Positions 1 through 7,507 of a stretch of DNA of 64,000 nucleotides are shown piece by piece. The position numbers and the translations under genes are program-made. Below the pieces are notes generated by a model. It did not search any database and was not told the origin of the DNA. It was given only the letters and a program-made list of their open reading frames with translations. How positions within the stretch are numbered: the stretch's first letter is position 1; every line of letters begins with the position of its first letter. Source of the DNA: Aalborgiella sp040079635 (lineage in GTDB: Bacteria > Pseudomonadota > Gammaproteobacteria > Burkholderiales > Burkholderiaceae_C); NCBI GenBank assembly GCA_040079635.1, contig JBEBJY010000006.1, positions 26,985 to 90,984 on the forward strand. Reading direction: 5' to 3'.

Positions 1-651
1 AAGCAGCATTCCTTCACTAATAATGTCAGAAACAACATCCGCATTACTAGCAGCCACCTCAAAATACACAGCCTCTTCTTTTGTAATTACAGCTTCTGTA
101 ACTCCGTCTTGAGCACTAGCAAAGAAGTCGATTCCCTCATTTTCTAATGGCTTAACGACGCGAGCCAACGATTGCCTAATTACTCGACTTTTATAGAGCT
201 TACCCGTAGCTAAATCTGCTTCGAATGTTTCGGACAACTCTGTAGTGTGTATTTCAAATATCGTCTTGTCACCATCAAATCGAATAGAACTTGGCTTTCT
301 GCCCTTTAGCCACTTGACCACTCCAATTACGCCAGCTGAACCCAAAATACCAATCGCACCAAGAATTTCTAAAAGATTTGCGGCCGCAGATGCTTCCGGA
401 CCAGAAAAAATAGAAACAATTTGATCTTTGATACTTTGAAGAGCGACTAAATCAAATTCAAATGAACCGCTTTTAAAAGTACCATGTACGTGAACTCGAA
501 CTTCAGCAGAATCAGGGAAAAGCGAACGATTTGCTTCTTCTAAAAGAGAGGACAAAGCAATAAGTGCTGGAGCAAGCTCTCTAACGTCCATTTGATGGTT
601 AGCTAGAGCAGGCCCATCATATTTAATTGAAAAATGTACGTTCGCGGTCAT
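1..651 (-). CDS. Conserved hypothetical protein, 3' end cut by the window edge
   Basis: The minus strand is open from an ATG at 651 to the window start, giving at least 217 residues without a stop. The visible protein starts MTANVHFSIKYDG, has an acidic/hydrophobic helical stretch (MDVRELAPALIALSSLLEEA), a beta-rich part (VRVHVHGTFKSGSFEFD), and a hydrophobic Gly/Ala segment around residues 95-120 ending in KWLKGRKP, probably one membrane helix followed by a positive stop-transfer. The C-terminal half looks soluble. The layout resembles uncharacterised proteins seen scattered in Proteobacteria; I know no function. No strong ribosome site precedes the ATG. It diverges from the RDD gene at 760, and its A+T content is higher than that of its neighbours. 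Confidence 0.7.
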   Translation of the reverse strand, partial: MTANVHFSIKYDGPALANHQMDVRELAPALIALSSLLEEANRSLFPDSAEVRVHVHGTFKSGSFEFDLVALQSIKDQIVSIFSGPEASAAANLLEILGAIGILGSAGVIGVVKWLKGRKPSSIRFDGDKTIFEIHTTELSETFEADLATGKLYKSRVIRQSLARVVKPLENEGIDFFASAQDGVTEAVITKEEAVYFEVAASNADVVSDIISEGMLL

Positions 652-759
652 GTATTGATTGTAAGCTGCGATATCTCGTATGGGGTTACTCACTTTCCCT
701 AGCTTTAAACTACTTTAACAAGCACCATTTCAAGTTACAAATACATTCAAGGAATAAAA

Positions 760-1239
760 ATGACCGATTTAACCCCTGAAAACGTCGAATACGCTGGCTT
801 TTGGATACGTGTGGGCGCTTCCATCATTGACTCGATTTTGTTGATGATGATTACCTACCCAATTCTTTACGCCGTGTACGGCTGGGCGGGGTTGGATTAT
901 GGGGACGCCATGAAAACGACAGGGTTTGTGGATATTTTGCTGACTTGGATTTTGCCAGTGGTCGCGGTTATTTGGTTTTGGACGGCAAAACAAGCTACGC
1001 CGGGCAAAATGTTGTTGTCGCTGCGGGTGGTGGATGCTAAAACGGGCAGTAGCCTGACCGTTGGGCAAAGCTTGGTGCGCTATGTGGGGTATTTTGTGTC
1101 TGCTATACCGTTTTGCCTAGGTTTGATTTGGGTAGGTTTTGACAGCAAAAAACAAGGCTGGCACGACAAGATTGCAGGCACGGTGGTGGTACGCAGCAAA
1201 AATGCGGGCACGGAGGCGGTGCGGTTTCCGCAGGCTTGA
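760..1239 (+). CDS. RDD family membrane protein
   Basis: 159 residues. The N-terminal AGFWIRVGASIIDSILL carries the Arg and Asp that define the RDD family, and the second conserved block PGKMLLSLRVVDAKTG lies after the second membrane segment. Three to four hydrophobic segments are visible (about 20-42, 60-78, 107-127). The family is found in the inner membrane; its function is generally unknown, with some members proposed as ion exchangers. The start follows an AAGGAA ribosome site. A short inverted repeat (1251-1272) and a copy of the dispersed repeat lie just after the stop. Confidence 0.85.
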   Translation: MTDLTPENVEYAGFWIRVGASIIDSILLMMITYPILYAVYGWAGLDYGDAMKTTGFVDILLTWILPVVAVIWFWTAKQATPGKMLLSLRVVDAKTGSSLTVGQSLVRYVGYFVSAIPFCLGLIWVGFDSKKQGWHDKIAGTVVVRSKNAGTEAVRFPQA

Positions 1240-1250
1240 AAACCTAGATT

Positions 1251-1272
1251 TAGAGGCTATTTTAGGCCTCTA
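1251..1272 (+). other. Hairpin after the RDD gene, fused to repeat copy 1
   Basis: TAGAGGC and GCCTCTA form a perfect 7-bp stem around an 8-nt A/T loop. No U-run follows, so it is a poor intrinsic terminator. Its right arm is the ATTTTAGGCCTCTA flank that also precedes other copies of the dispersed repeat. Confidence 0.5.
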
Positions 1273-1317
1273 GTCGGCGTATTTATTGCCTGAATAGCTA
1301 TAGTATTTATAGTAAAT
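1271..1317 (+). repeat. Dispersed repeat copy 1 (intergenic)
   Basis: Reads TAGTCGGCGTATTTATTGCC, then TGAATAGCTAT and TATTTATAGTAAAT. One substitution (GTCGG for GCCGG) separates the arm from consensus. It lies between the RDD gene and the yjdI-like gene and ends about 20 nt before the ribosome site of the latter. Confidence 0.85.
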
Positions 1318-1352
1318 TATGACTCACATCGAGGTCAATGAAGGAGAAAATC

Positions 1353-1559
1353 ATGCAAAAGGAATATAGCAACGGCGATATCACCGTTATCTGGAATGCT
1401 GAGAAATGCCAGCATGCTGGCAAATGTGTGCAGGGTCTGCCGCAGGTGTTTAGGCCCAAAGAGCAGCCTTGGATCAAAATCGAGCAAGCCAGCTCGACTG
1501 ACATCGTGGCGACGGTGCATAAATGCCCTTCAGGTGCGTTGAGCATCAAGGGCGAATAA
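1353..1559 (+). CDS. YjdI-like (4Fe-4S) mono-cluster ferredoxin domain protein
   Basis: 68 residues. The protein MQKEYSNGDITVIWNAEKCQH has the divergent mono-cluster layout: C(Q)HAGKC near residues 19-24 and HKCPSGAL near the C-terminus, matching the Fer4_19/YjdI family. Known members are small cytoplasmic iron-sulfur proteins, often encoded beside acetyltransferases; the partner is not known here. I chose ATG 1353 because AAGGAG sits 7-8 nt upstream; the in-frame ATG at 1338 lies in front of that ribosome site and is less likely. The gene is bracketed by two same-orientation copies of the dispersed repeat (1271 and 1612). Confidence 0.8.
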   Translation: MQKEYSNGDITVIWNAEKCQHAGKCVQGLPQVFRPKEQPWIKIEQASSTDIVATVHKCPSGALSIKGE

Positions 1560-1611
1560 CCCCAAAAGTGAGCCGTCTGAATCAATGCCATTTTAGGCAA
1601 TTTTAGACTCC

Positions 1612-1658
1612 TAGCCGGCGTATTTATTGCCTAATTTGCTATATAATTTATAGCAAAT
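1612..1658 (+). repeat. Dispersed repeat copy 2 (intergenic)
   Basis: TAGCCGGCGTATTTATTGCC then a perfect hairpin TTTGCTATA / TATAGCAAA. The hairpin contains TATAAT (1642-1647), 25 nt before the next start codon, so the element might act as a -10 box; no good -35 is seen. A second small inverted repeat (TGCC-ATTTTA-GGCA) precedes it. Confidence 0.9.
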
Positions 1659-1672
1659 TAGCACCCTTACTC

Positions 1673-2089
1673 ATGACCAGATACAAACAGCTCAAAGACA
1701 TCAGCCCTCGCAACAAGCTCATCATGGGGATTTGCATGGCAGGTGTTGGTTTGTTCACAGCGTGGTTGGTAACGGCACACCCTGAGCGGCTGCGCGCGCC
1801 ACTGTGGGTGGCGTTGACGGCTTGTTTTTGCTTTGTCGTGGCTGGCATGGCGGTCGCGCTGCATGCTTTTGTCTCGCGCAGGGCGTACAGCTGGTTCATG
1901 GTGGTTTTGCTGGGTGCGATGGCAGCTATCCCCGCTTGGATCGCTTTGGGTTTTGGCACGCGCCAATGCACGACAAACTTCGCTTACATTGCCAGTGAAT
2001 TCAGTTGCCGGGCAGTTTTCGGAATCTCCGCCCTGCTGCTCGCGGGCATGCTGGCAGTAGCGGTGCGCCAAGCATACAAAATGCGGTGA
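1673..2089 (+). CDS. Hypothetical four-helix membrane protein
   Basis: 138 residues, with hydrophobic segments at about 15-35, 42-65, 72-93 and 112-133, basic ends (MTRYKQ at the N-terminus, AYKMR at the C-terminus) and two cysteines in the last extracytoplasmic loop (TRQCTTNFAYIASEFSC). Those two could form a disulfide outside the cytoplasm; this is inference. I do not recognise a family. The start lies 15 nt after repeat copy 2, and the ribosome site is weak. The crotonase-family gene follows 48 nt downstream in the same direction. Confidence 0.6.
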   Translation: MTRYKQLKDISPRNKLIMGICMAGVGLFTAWLVTAHPERLRAPLWVALTACFCFVVAGMAVALHAFVSRRAYSWFMVVLLGAMAAIPAWIALGFGTRQCTTNFAYIASEFSCRAVFGISALLLAGMLAVAVRQAYKMR

Positions 2090-2137
2090 TATGGCTAGCT
2101 AGATTTTGAGCTCAGCCACGTCTGCCACAATGGGGCA

Positions 2138-2932
2138 ATGACTTACCAACACATCCTAGTTTCTGCCGACGCATCTACGGCAGACGCCATCACCACCATC
2201 ACACTGAACCGCCCCGACAAACGCAACGCGTTGTCGCTAGAGGTGCTTTTGGAGTTGACGGACGCGCTGCAAATGACCGCTAAAAGCGATGCGCGGGGGG
2301 TGATTTTGGCGGCGAATGGGCCGGTTTTCAGTGCGGGGCACAATTTTGGCGACATGGCGGGGGCGACGCTGGACGAGGCGCGGCATTTGTTTAAGGTTTG
2401 CACGGTGATGATGGATGCGATTCAAACCATGCCGCAGCCGGTGATTGCCAAAGTACATGCGCTGGCGACGGCGGCGGGCTGCCAGTTGGTCGCTACTTGC
2501 GATTTGGCGATTGCGGCGGACACGGCTTCGTTTGCGATTCCGGGCGGCAAATCAGGGCTGTTTTGCCACACGCCGCTGGTGGCAGTGGCGCGAAACCTAG
2601 GGCGCAAGCGGGCGCTGGAGATGGCGCTGACGGGCGACGCCATCAGCGCGGCGACGGCGGCGGATTGGGGGCTGATCAACCGTGCCGTGCCCGCAGACCA
2701 GTTGGATGCTGCCGTTTTAGACTTGATTACCCGCGCCACGCGGGGTAGTGCGCTGGCCAAAGGAGCCGGTAAACGCGGTTTTTACAGCCAAATAGATTCT
2801 CCGCAAAAAGATGCCTACCAACTGGCCGCCGAGTTGATGGCGACCGGTGCGCTCACAAAAGATGGACAAGAAGGCATCAAAGCCTTTTTAGAAAAGCGGC
2901 CAGCTGTTTATACTCAAAAATATGAATTTTAG
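2138..2932 (+). CDS. Enoyl-CoA hydratase/isomerase (crotonase) family protein
   Basis: 264 residues with crotonase landmarks: ITLNRPDKRNALS near residue 24, the oxyanion-hole strand VFSAGHNFGDM near 68, and AKVHALATAAGCQLVATCDLAIA near 105. The region that normally carries the two catalytic glutamates reads FAIPGGKSGLFCHTPL, so neither Glu is evident. This pattern resembles ECHDC3-type members rather than classical FadB-like hydratases. It probably acts on an acyl-CoA in the cytoplasm; substrate and reaction cannot be told. Repeat copy 3 begins 18 nt after the stop. Confidence 0.85.
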   Translation: MTYQHILVSADASTADAITTITLNRPDKRNALSLEVLLELTDALQMTAKSDARGVILAANGPVFSAGHNFGDMAGATLDEARHLFKVCTVMMDAIQTMPQPVIAKVHALATAAGCQLVATCDLAIAADTASFAIPGGKSGLFCHTPLVAVARNLGRKRALEMALTGDAISAATAADWGLINRAVPADQLDAAVLDLITRATRGSALAKGAGKRGFYSQIDSPQKDAYQLAAELMATGALTKDGQEGIKAFLEKRPAVYTQKYEF

Positions 2933-2949
2933 GAGTAAAAATATGACTC

Positions 2950-2996
2950 TAGCCGGCGTATTTATTGCCTAAGCCGCTATTTAATTTATAGCAAAA
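2950..2996 (+). repeat. Dispersed repeat copy 3 (between convergent genes)
   Basis: TAGCCGGCGTATTTATTGCC with CTAAGCCGCTATTTAATTTATAGC downstream; an almost perfect consensus copy. It fills the gap between the crotonase gene and the stop codon of the mutarotase gene on the other strand. Confidence 0.9.
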
Positions 2997-3965
2997 CTAA
3001 ATCACTTCAACCCGATATTCCACCGCCAAGGTGTGCGCTTTGCCAGCTGCTACGGTAACGGCGTTACTCAAAGCATTGGCGCTTTCTACGCAAACGAAGC
3101 GTTTCCAGCCCCCTGCGCCTAGGTCTCCCATTTGCGCGGCTCTGGCGGCCCAGGGGTTCCAAACGACTGTGCTTTGGCTGCCTAGTTTGGCGATGTGGAT
3201 GCTGCGTTTGAAGCCCCTGTCGACGATGGTGCAACGCTCTGGGGTGTTGACGTAGACGCGGTCGACCTCTTCACCAAACGAGATGGCGCCGGTTTGGTCG
3301 CCCTCGGTCCAGCCGGCGGCTTTGTCGTGAAAATGGGTGCCGTGCAAACCGTTGACTTCAATTTGCGCGATGCTGCTGACAGCGAAATAAGTGTGCAGCG
3401 CCTCGGTGATATGGAAGTCAACATCGCCCAAATTGCGGGTGATGAGGGCGATTTTGAGGGTGTCACCAACGTTGATGAGCATGTCCAGCTGCGCTTGGTG
3501 CGGCCACATGGCTTGCATGGCGGTGGTGATGGGCATGGTGAGGTTGATTTCGGTCGAGCCGTCTTCTAAGCTGCGGGTGCTTTTGACTTGCCATTGTTGT
3601 GTGCGGGCAAAACCGTGCATAGGAAAGCTGGGATCTGAACCATGCGCGCTGAACCACGGCCAGCAGACGGGTATGCCGCCGCGAATGGATTTGCCGGGAG
3701 CAAATTGTGCGTCAGCAGACATCCAAATCACAGGTTGTTGGGTCGTTCCATCGTTGTTGATAGGTTGCCAACACAGCACTTGGCCACCTTGCAGGCAGAT
3801 GCTGGCTGTGGCGTGGGCGTTGGTGATGTCGGCAACCACCACACCTTCTGCCAAGCCCTCACCTGCGGTTTTGAAGCGCAGTTTGAAGGGGATGGCAAAG
3901 CGGTCGTTTAGTTCACTTAGCCCGTTAAGCTCAGCCGAGGCGTCAGAGGAAAAGTCCATAGCCAT
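2997..3965 (-). CDS. D-hexose-6-phosphate mutarotase (YeaD-like aldose epimerase)
   Basis: 322 residues. The family interconverts alpha and beta anomers of glucose-6-phosphate in the cytoplasm. Visible landmarks are SIRGGIPVCWPWFSAHG (about 92-108), the following PMHGFARTQQW with the first conserved His, ITEALHTYFAVSS with the second His (about 200), and WNPWAARAAQMGDLG followed by FVCVESAN near the C-terminus, where the catalytic Glu lies. Length is slightly above the usual 290-300. It sits last in the direction of the oxidase assembly operon, 7 nt after sco1, but its function suggests read-through rather than a shared role. Confidence 0.85.
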   Translation of the reverse strand: MAMDFSSDASAELNGLSELNDRFAIPFKLRFKTAGEGLAEGVVVADITNAHATASICLQGGQVLCWQPINNDGTTQQPVIWMSADAQFAPGKSIRGGIPVCWPWFSAHGSDPSFPMHGFARTQQWQVKSTRSLEDGSTEINLTMPITTAMQAMWPHQAQLDMLINVGDTLKIALITRNLGDVDFHITEALHTYFAVSSIAQIEVNGLHGTHFHDKAAGWTEGDQTGAISFGEEVDRVYVNTPERCTIVDRGFKRSIHIAKLGSQSTVVWNPWAARAAQMGDLGAGGWKRFVCVESANALSNAVTVAAGKAHTLAVEYRVEVI

Positions 3966-3972
3966 AGCGTGC

Positions 3973-4611
3973 TTAATTCAGTAACAGTTTGAGGTCAGAC
4001 GCCAAGGCCTCTGCCCCGCTGCCGTAGCGGGTGTAAAGGCGTACATTGCCCTTGGTGTCATACACAAAGCTGCCAGCCGAGTGGTCCATGCTGTAGCTGG
4101 TGTCAGTGCGACCGGGCACTTTTTTGTAATAGGTTTTAAAGTTTTTAGCGAGGTCGACCAACTTCTCTGGTGTGGTGCGCAGGGCTAGAAACGTGGGGTC
4201 AAAGTTGCCCATGTAGGCTTTGAGCACTGGCAAGGTGTCGCGCTCAGGGTCGATGGTGATGAAGAGGCCTTGTATTTTGTCGCCATCGCCTTTGTTGTTT
4301 TTTTCGAGTAGCTTTTTGGCTTCAGCCAATTCAGCCATAGAGGTGGGGCAAACGTCTGGGCATTGGGTGAAACCGAAGAATAAAACGACGACTTTGCCAG
4401 CAAAATCTTTGATGCTGCGGGCTTGTCCGTTATGGTCAACCATGGTGCCATCGGCGGTGAAGTCTTTGGCGTAGTCTGCCCCTGTGATATCCACCGATTT
4501 GAACGCCATTTTTTTCTCAGTACATGCCGTAAATAGTGCTGTAGCCGGCGTAATTATTGCCAAAGCAGCTATTGATTTGATAGTATTGTGCAGCAAAGAA
4601 CGTTTATTCAT
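3973..4611 (-). CDS. SCO1/SenC family copper chaperone for cytochrome oxidase
   Basis: 212 residues. Sco proteins carry copper to the CuA site of oxidase subunit II on the periplasmic side. The copper ligands are visible: CPDVC in GFTQCPDVCPTSMAEL and the distal His in YSMDHSAGSFVYD. The N-terminus has a basic start (MNKRSLLHNTIK), a hydrophobic core and a possible lipobox ending LFTAC, so it is exported and probably membrane-anchored. Residues about 9-24 of that core (KSIAALAIITPATA) are encoded by a copy of the dispersed repeat. I chose ATG 4611; the TTG four codons upstream is less likely. It follows ctaB in the oxidase operon. Confidence 0.92.
   Translation of the reverse strand: MNKRSLLHNTIKSIAALAIITPATALFTACTEKKMAFKSVDITGADYAKDFTADGTMVDHNGQARSIKDFAGKVVVLFFGFTQCPDVCPTSMAELAEAKKLLEKNNKGDGDKIQGLFITIDPERDTLPVLKAYMGNFDPTFLALRTTPEKLVDLAKNFKTYYKKVPGRTDTSYSMDHSAGSFVYDTKGNVRLYTRYGSGAEALASDLKLLLN
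4542..4585 (+). repeat. Dispersed repeat copy 4, inside the sco1 signal peptide
   Basis: TAGCCGGCGTAATTATTGCC then AAAGCAGCTATTGATTTGATAGT. Read on the minus strand in frame it gives IKSIAALAIITPATA, the hydrophobic core of the Sco1 leader. Confidence 0.85.
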
Positions 4612-4637
4612 AGTAGTTTTCAAGGTTCTTTTTCAGG

Positions 4638-5519
4638 TTAAAAAAGGTAATGATCAATCAGCAAAGCGGCAAACAATGCGCTGAGGTGGATCAAAGAAAA
4701 GCGAAAGGTTTTACGCGCCAGCTCGTCCGAATAATTGCGCCACAAGGCGAAGGCGTAGCCGGTGAAGCCGAAGCTCAAAACCACGGCCGTAGCCAAATAC
4801 AACCATGAACTCATGCCAAACACAAAGGGCATCAAACATGCGGGAAACAGCACCAAGGTGTACAAAAACACCTGCAAGCGGGTGAATTCATTACCGTGGG
4901 TGACGGGCAGCATGGGCAGGCCGGACTTGCGGTAGTCTTCCACACGGTACAGTGCCAGTGCCCAAAAGTGCGGCGGGGTCCACAAGAAGATGATCAAAAA
5001 CAGAATCAAAGCCTCAGGACCGACGTTGTTGGTCATCGCCGCCCAGCCGAGCACGGGGGGCATCGCGCCTGATGCGCCGCCGATGACGATGTTTTGCGGG
5101 GTAAGCGGCTTCAAAATCACGGTGTAGATGACGGCGTAACCAATGAAAGTGGCAAAGGTGAGCCACATGGTGAGCGGATTGACCCAAAAGTACAGGATCG
5201 CTGAGCCCAATGCACACAAAACGGCTGAAAAGATGAGAGTTTGCGTGTCGCTGAGCTCGCCTTTGGCAGTGGGTCGCCAAGCGGTACGTTTCATTTTGGC
5301 GTCAATGCCTTTTTCAACGATGCAATTGAACGCTGCGGCAGCGCCTGCGACCAACCAAATACCCAAGCAAGCGAGCAAACCGACTTTGAACTCGGCTGCT
5401 GATGGCATGCCAGGCACGGCCAAGACCATGCCAATCAGAGCGCAAAAAACGATGAGTTGAATCACACGGGGCTTGGTGAGGGCGTAAAACTGCTGGAGAA
5501 CTGTCATTGAAAGAGTCAT
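4638..5519 (-). CDS. ctaB: Protoheme IX farnesyltransferase (heme O synthase)
   Basis: 293 residues. The enzyme adds a farnesyl group to heme b to form heme o, the precursor of heme a for the aa3 oxidase. It is a polytopic UbiA-family protein with about nine hydrophobic segments. The prenyl-diphosphate motif NCIVEKGIDAKMKRTAWRP (about 66-84) has the expected Asn, Asp and Arg residues, and the N-terminal block TKPRVIQLIVFCALIGM is typical. It begins 3 nt after the ctaA stop codon, so the two consecutive heme A enzymes are likely translationally linked. The name cyoE is also used. Confidence 0.95.
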   Translation of the reverse strand: MTLSMTVLQQFYALTKPRVIQLIVFCALIGMVLAVPGMPSAAEFKVGLLACLGIWLVAGAAAAFNCIVEKGIDAKMKRTAWRPTAKGELSDTQTLIFSAVLCALGSAILYFWVNPLTMWLTFATFIGYAVIYTVILKPLTPQNIVIGGASGAMPPVLGWAAMTNNVGPEALILFLIIFLWTPPHFWALALYRVEDYRKSGLPMLPVTHGNEFTRLQVFLYTLVLFPACLMPFVFGMSSWLYLATAVVLSFGFTGYAFALWRNYSDELARKTFRFSLIHLSALFAALLIDHYLF

Positions 5520-5522
5520 GGC

Positions 5523-6755
5523 TTATTTTAGGTTTTTATGGGGCGCTTTATGTGGAGCTATTGCGCGGCTCAAAATCCAAGTCAAAGTGATGACCAAACC
5601 GGCTGCACCCGCTGTGTGCGCCAGTGCGGCGAAGAGCGGCCATCCCATCACAGCGTTGGTCACGCCAGTGAAAAACTGCCACAGAGCCAACGCGATGAGC
5701 CAATTTGAATAGCGCTTGAAGCTAGGTGCTTTTTGTGTTGCAGCGGTTTTGGCTAACAGCCAGGCGCTGTAACCCAAGGCAATAAACACCACATAGGCCG
5801 ACAAGCGGTGCGTGTAATGGATGGCGGTCAGCGCTGAGAACGGTATATTTTCACCCAACGAAGTGAGTCCTAGTTCGCGCCACAGGCTAAAACCATTGGC
5901 GAAATCCATCTGGGGCCACCAACTTTTTTGGCAAGCGGGAAAGGTGTCACATGCCAGCACAGCGTAGTTGGTGCTGACCCAGCCGCCCAGTGCGATTTGC
6001 AGCCAGACCAAAACGAAGGTGACGATGAGGGTCGTGCGTATACGTTTTGGCAAAACCTCGGCGCGGGTTTCAACCGTTACTAAATGGTAATGTCTTGCTT
6101 GGCGAGTTAGCAACGTCAGCAAAAGCAAGGCACCTAACAAATGCAATGTCACGATGGCGGGATAGAGCTTCAAAGTTACCGTGAGCGCACCAAATGCTCC
6201 AACCACGCAAACCCAAACCAAGCTGGCTGTTGGCCACCACGGGCTGATTTGCAAGCTTGTGTTGAGTTGATACTGGGACAACTGATGGACTTTTTCTTGT
6301 GCCTGCTTACGTGCAGTGAAGCGCGTCCACCAGCTGTGCAGCGTCAACGTCAAAATCAGCACGCCCACGCTGGTGGCTAGGTAACGGTGCAGCATTTCTA
6401 TCCACGCTTTGGTTGTCGTGACTGCACCTGTGGGAATAGCAGCTTGTGCAGTATCAACATGCACTTTTGCGCCAAACGGTGTAGCGCTGCCGTAGCAACC
6501 TGGCCAGTCGGGGCAACCTAAACCCGAATCCGTCAAACGGGTAAATGCGCCAAAAATGACCAAATCAAAGGTTAAAAATAGCGTGAATGCTGTCAAAGCC
6601 TGTAAACGCTTGATGCGCAAACCCTGACTTTGACTTCTGTTATCAACGCTTTTGTGCTGCAGCCACCACCATGCCAACGGGCCACTGGCAACCGTCAACC
6701 CTAGTAGCATGACTTTTAGTATGGGCGTTAGATTGACTAAGCTGGTCGTTTCCAT
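5523..6755 (-). CDS. ctaA: Heme A synthase (COX15/CtaA family)
   Basis: 410 residues from ATG 6755, which lies 5 nt after the upstream stop. A TTG nine codons earlier would overlap the previous gene and is less likely. The enzyme oxidises the C8 methyl of heme o to a formyl group in the membrane. Conserved blocks are GAFTRLTDSGLGCPDWPGCYG (about 70-90), the His-containing WIEMLHRYLATSVG, a loop with two cysteines (CDTFPACQKSW) and IHYTHRLSAYVVF near the C-terminus, with about eight membrane segments. The adjacent ctaB supplies its substrate. Confidence 0.95.
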   Translation of the reverse strand: METTSLVNLTPILKVMLLGLTVASGPLAWWWLQHKSVDNRSQSQGLRIKRLQALTAFTLFLTFDLVIFGAFTRLTDSGLGCPDWPGCYGSATPFGAKVHVDTAQAAIPTGAVTTTKAWIEMLHRYLATSVGVLILTLTLHSWWTRFTARKQAQEKVHQLSQYQLNTSLQISPWWPTASLVWVCVVGAFGALTVTLKLYPAIVTLHLLGALLLLTLLTRQARHYHLVTVETRAEVLPKRIRTTLIVTFVLVWLQIALGGWVSTNYAVLACDTFPACQKSWWPQMDFANGFSLWRELGLTSLGENIPFSALTAIHYTHRLSAYVVFIALGYSAWLLAKTAATQKAPSFKRYSNWLIALALWQFFTGVTNAVMGWPLFAALAHTAGAAGLVITLTWILSRAIAPHKAPHKNLK

Positions 6756-6760
6756 CCGTT

Positions 6761-7465
6761 TTAGCGTCCTGCTTGGTCCCAAGACGCCGATGCACGCATC
6801 ACGCGGTCAATATCACTCTTGGCCTTCTTCGCGGCGGCGGCATCTAAGCCGGGCGGGAAACGCATCATCCAATTGCCCATGGGGTCGACCAGATAGAGGT
6901 GATCCGTCAGTTGCTGGCCTTGTGCGGGCTGCATCCAAGTGGTGATTTGCTCTGTAGGCAGTCGTAAAACGGTAGCTTCTTTTAAAGCTGGCAGGATAGC
7001 TGGAGCGATTGGTGCGGCATCAGAAACTAACCAAACCCAATCAAGTCTGTCTTTTTCTTTGCCCAAGCTTTCACGCAATTGGCGCTGTAGATACAAATGC
7101 TTTTGACAAACGGCATCGCACGCCCCCCCTGACACACTGACCAACAGCCATTGCCCCGTCAGCGTTTGCAAGTTAACACCAGCGCCGCTTAGCTGGGTGG
7201 CGTTGAGGTTGGGGACGACTCTTTGCGGCGTAATCAACTCGCCGAAATTGCGTCTACCCTCTGGCCGAATGAAGTAGTAGGTGATGTAAGACGCGACGAC
7301 GGGTGATGCGCACAGCAGCAAAACCAGCAACATTTTCCAACGGCCATTTTTAGTGCGATCGATAGTTGCAGAGTTTCCAGACGCGGAATCGCTTTGCGGC
7401 ATGCTGTGCACAGTCATTTCTAGCGGGTGTGGTGATTGTTTGGTGTCGTTATTCATCGTGGCCAT
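6761..7465 (-). CDS. Thioredoxin-like membrane protein of the oxidase assembly operon
   Basis: 234 residues. One membrane segment lies at about 46-66 (MLLVLLLCASPVVASYITYYF). The periplasmic part has a Sco/thioredoxin-like order: LTGQWLLVSVSGGACDAVCQKHLYLQRQL with a CxxxC pair, then LVDPMGNWMMRFPPG. Burkholderiales usually carry such a gene between SURF1 and ctaA. The CxxxC suggests metal or redox work on CuA or CuB, but the distal His of true Sco proteins is not evident. The role is inferred from position. The start ATG-GCC-ACG-ATG offers two in-frame choices. Confidence 0.8.
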   Translation of the reverse strand: MATMNNDTKQSPHPLEMTVHSMPQSDSASGNSATIDRTKNGRWKMLLVLLLCASPVVASYITYYFIRPEGRRNFGELITPQRVVPNLNATQLSGAGVNLQTLTGQWLLVSVSGGACDAVCQKHLYLQRQLRESLGKEKDRLDWVWLVSDAAPIAPAILPALKEATVLRLPTEQITTWMQPAQGQQLTDHLYLVDPMGNWMMRFPPGLDAAAAKKAKSDIDRVMRASASWDQAGR

Positions 7466-7507
7466 AGTTAGTTTATTTAGTTTTAGTTTTAGTTTTAGTT
7501 AGTTATT
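7466..7507. repeat. TTTTAG hexanucleotide tandem run between SURF1 and the next gene
   Basis: The 40-nt gap is filled by AGTTAGTTTATTTAG followed by TTTTAG units and a final TTAG. It contains stop codons in several frames, so it separates the two coding regions cleanly. Slippage could change the gap length. Confidence 0.7.

Noticed and set aside
1642..1647. TATAAT within repeat copy 2 as a promoter
   Set aside because: No acceptable -35 box at 16-18 nt, and most other copies lack the exact TATAAT.
1271..2996. The regularly oriented repeats as integron attC sites
   Set aside because: No GTTRRRY/RYYYAAC core sites and no integrase are visible, and copies also occur inside genes and in both orientations.
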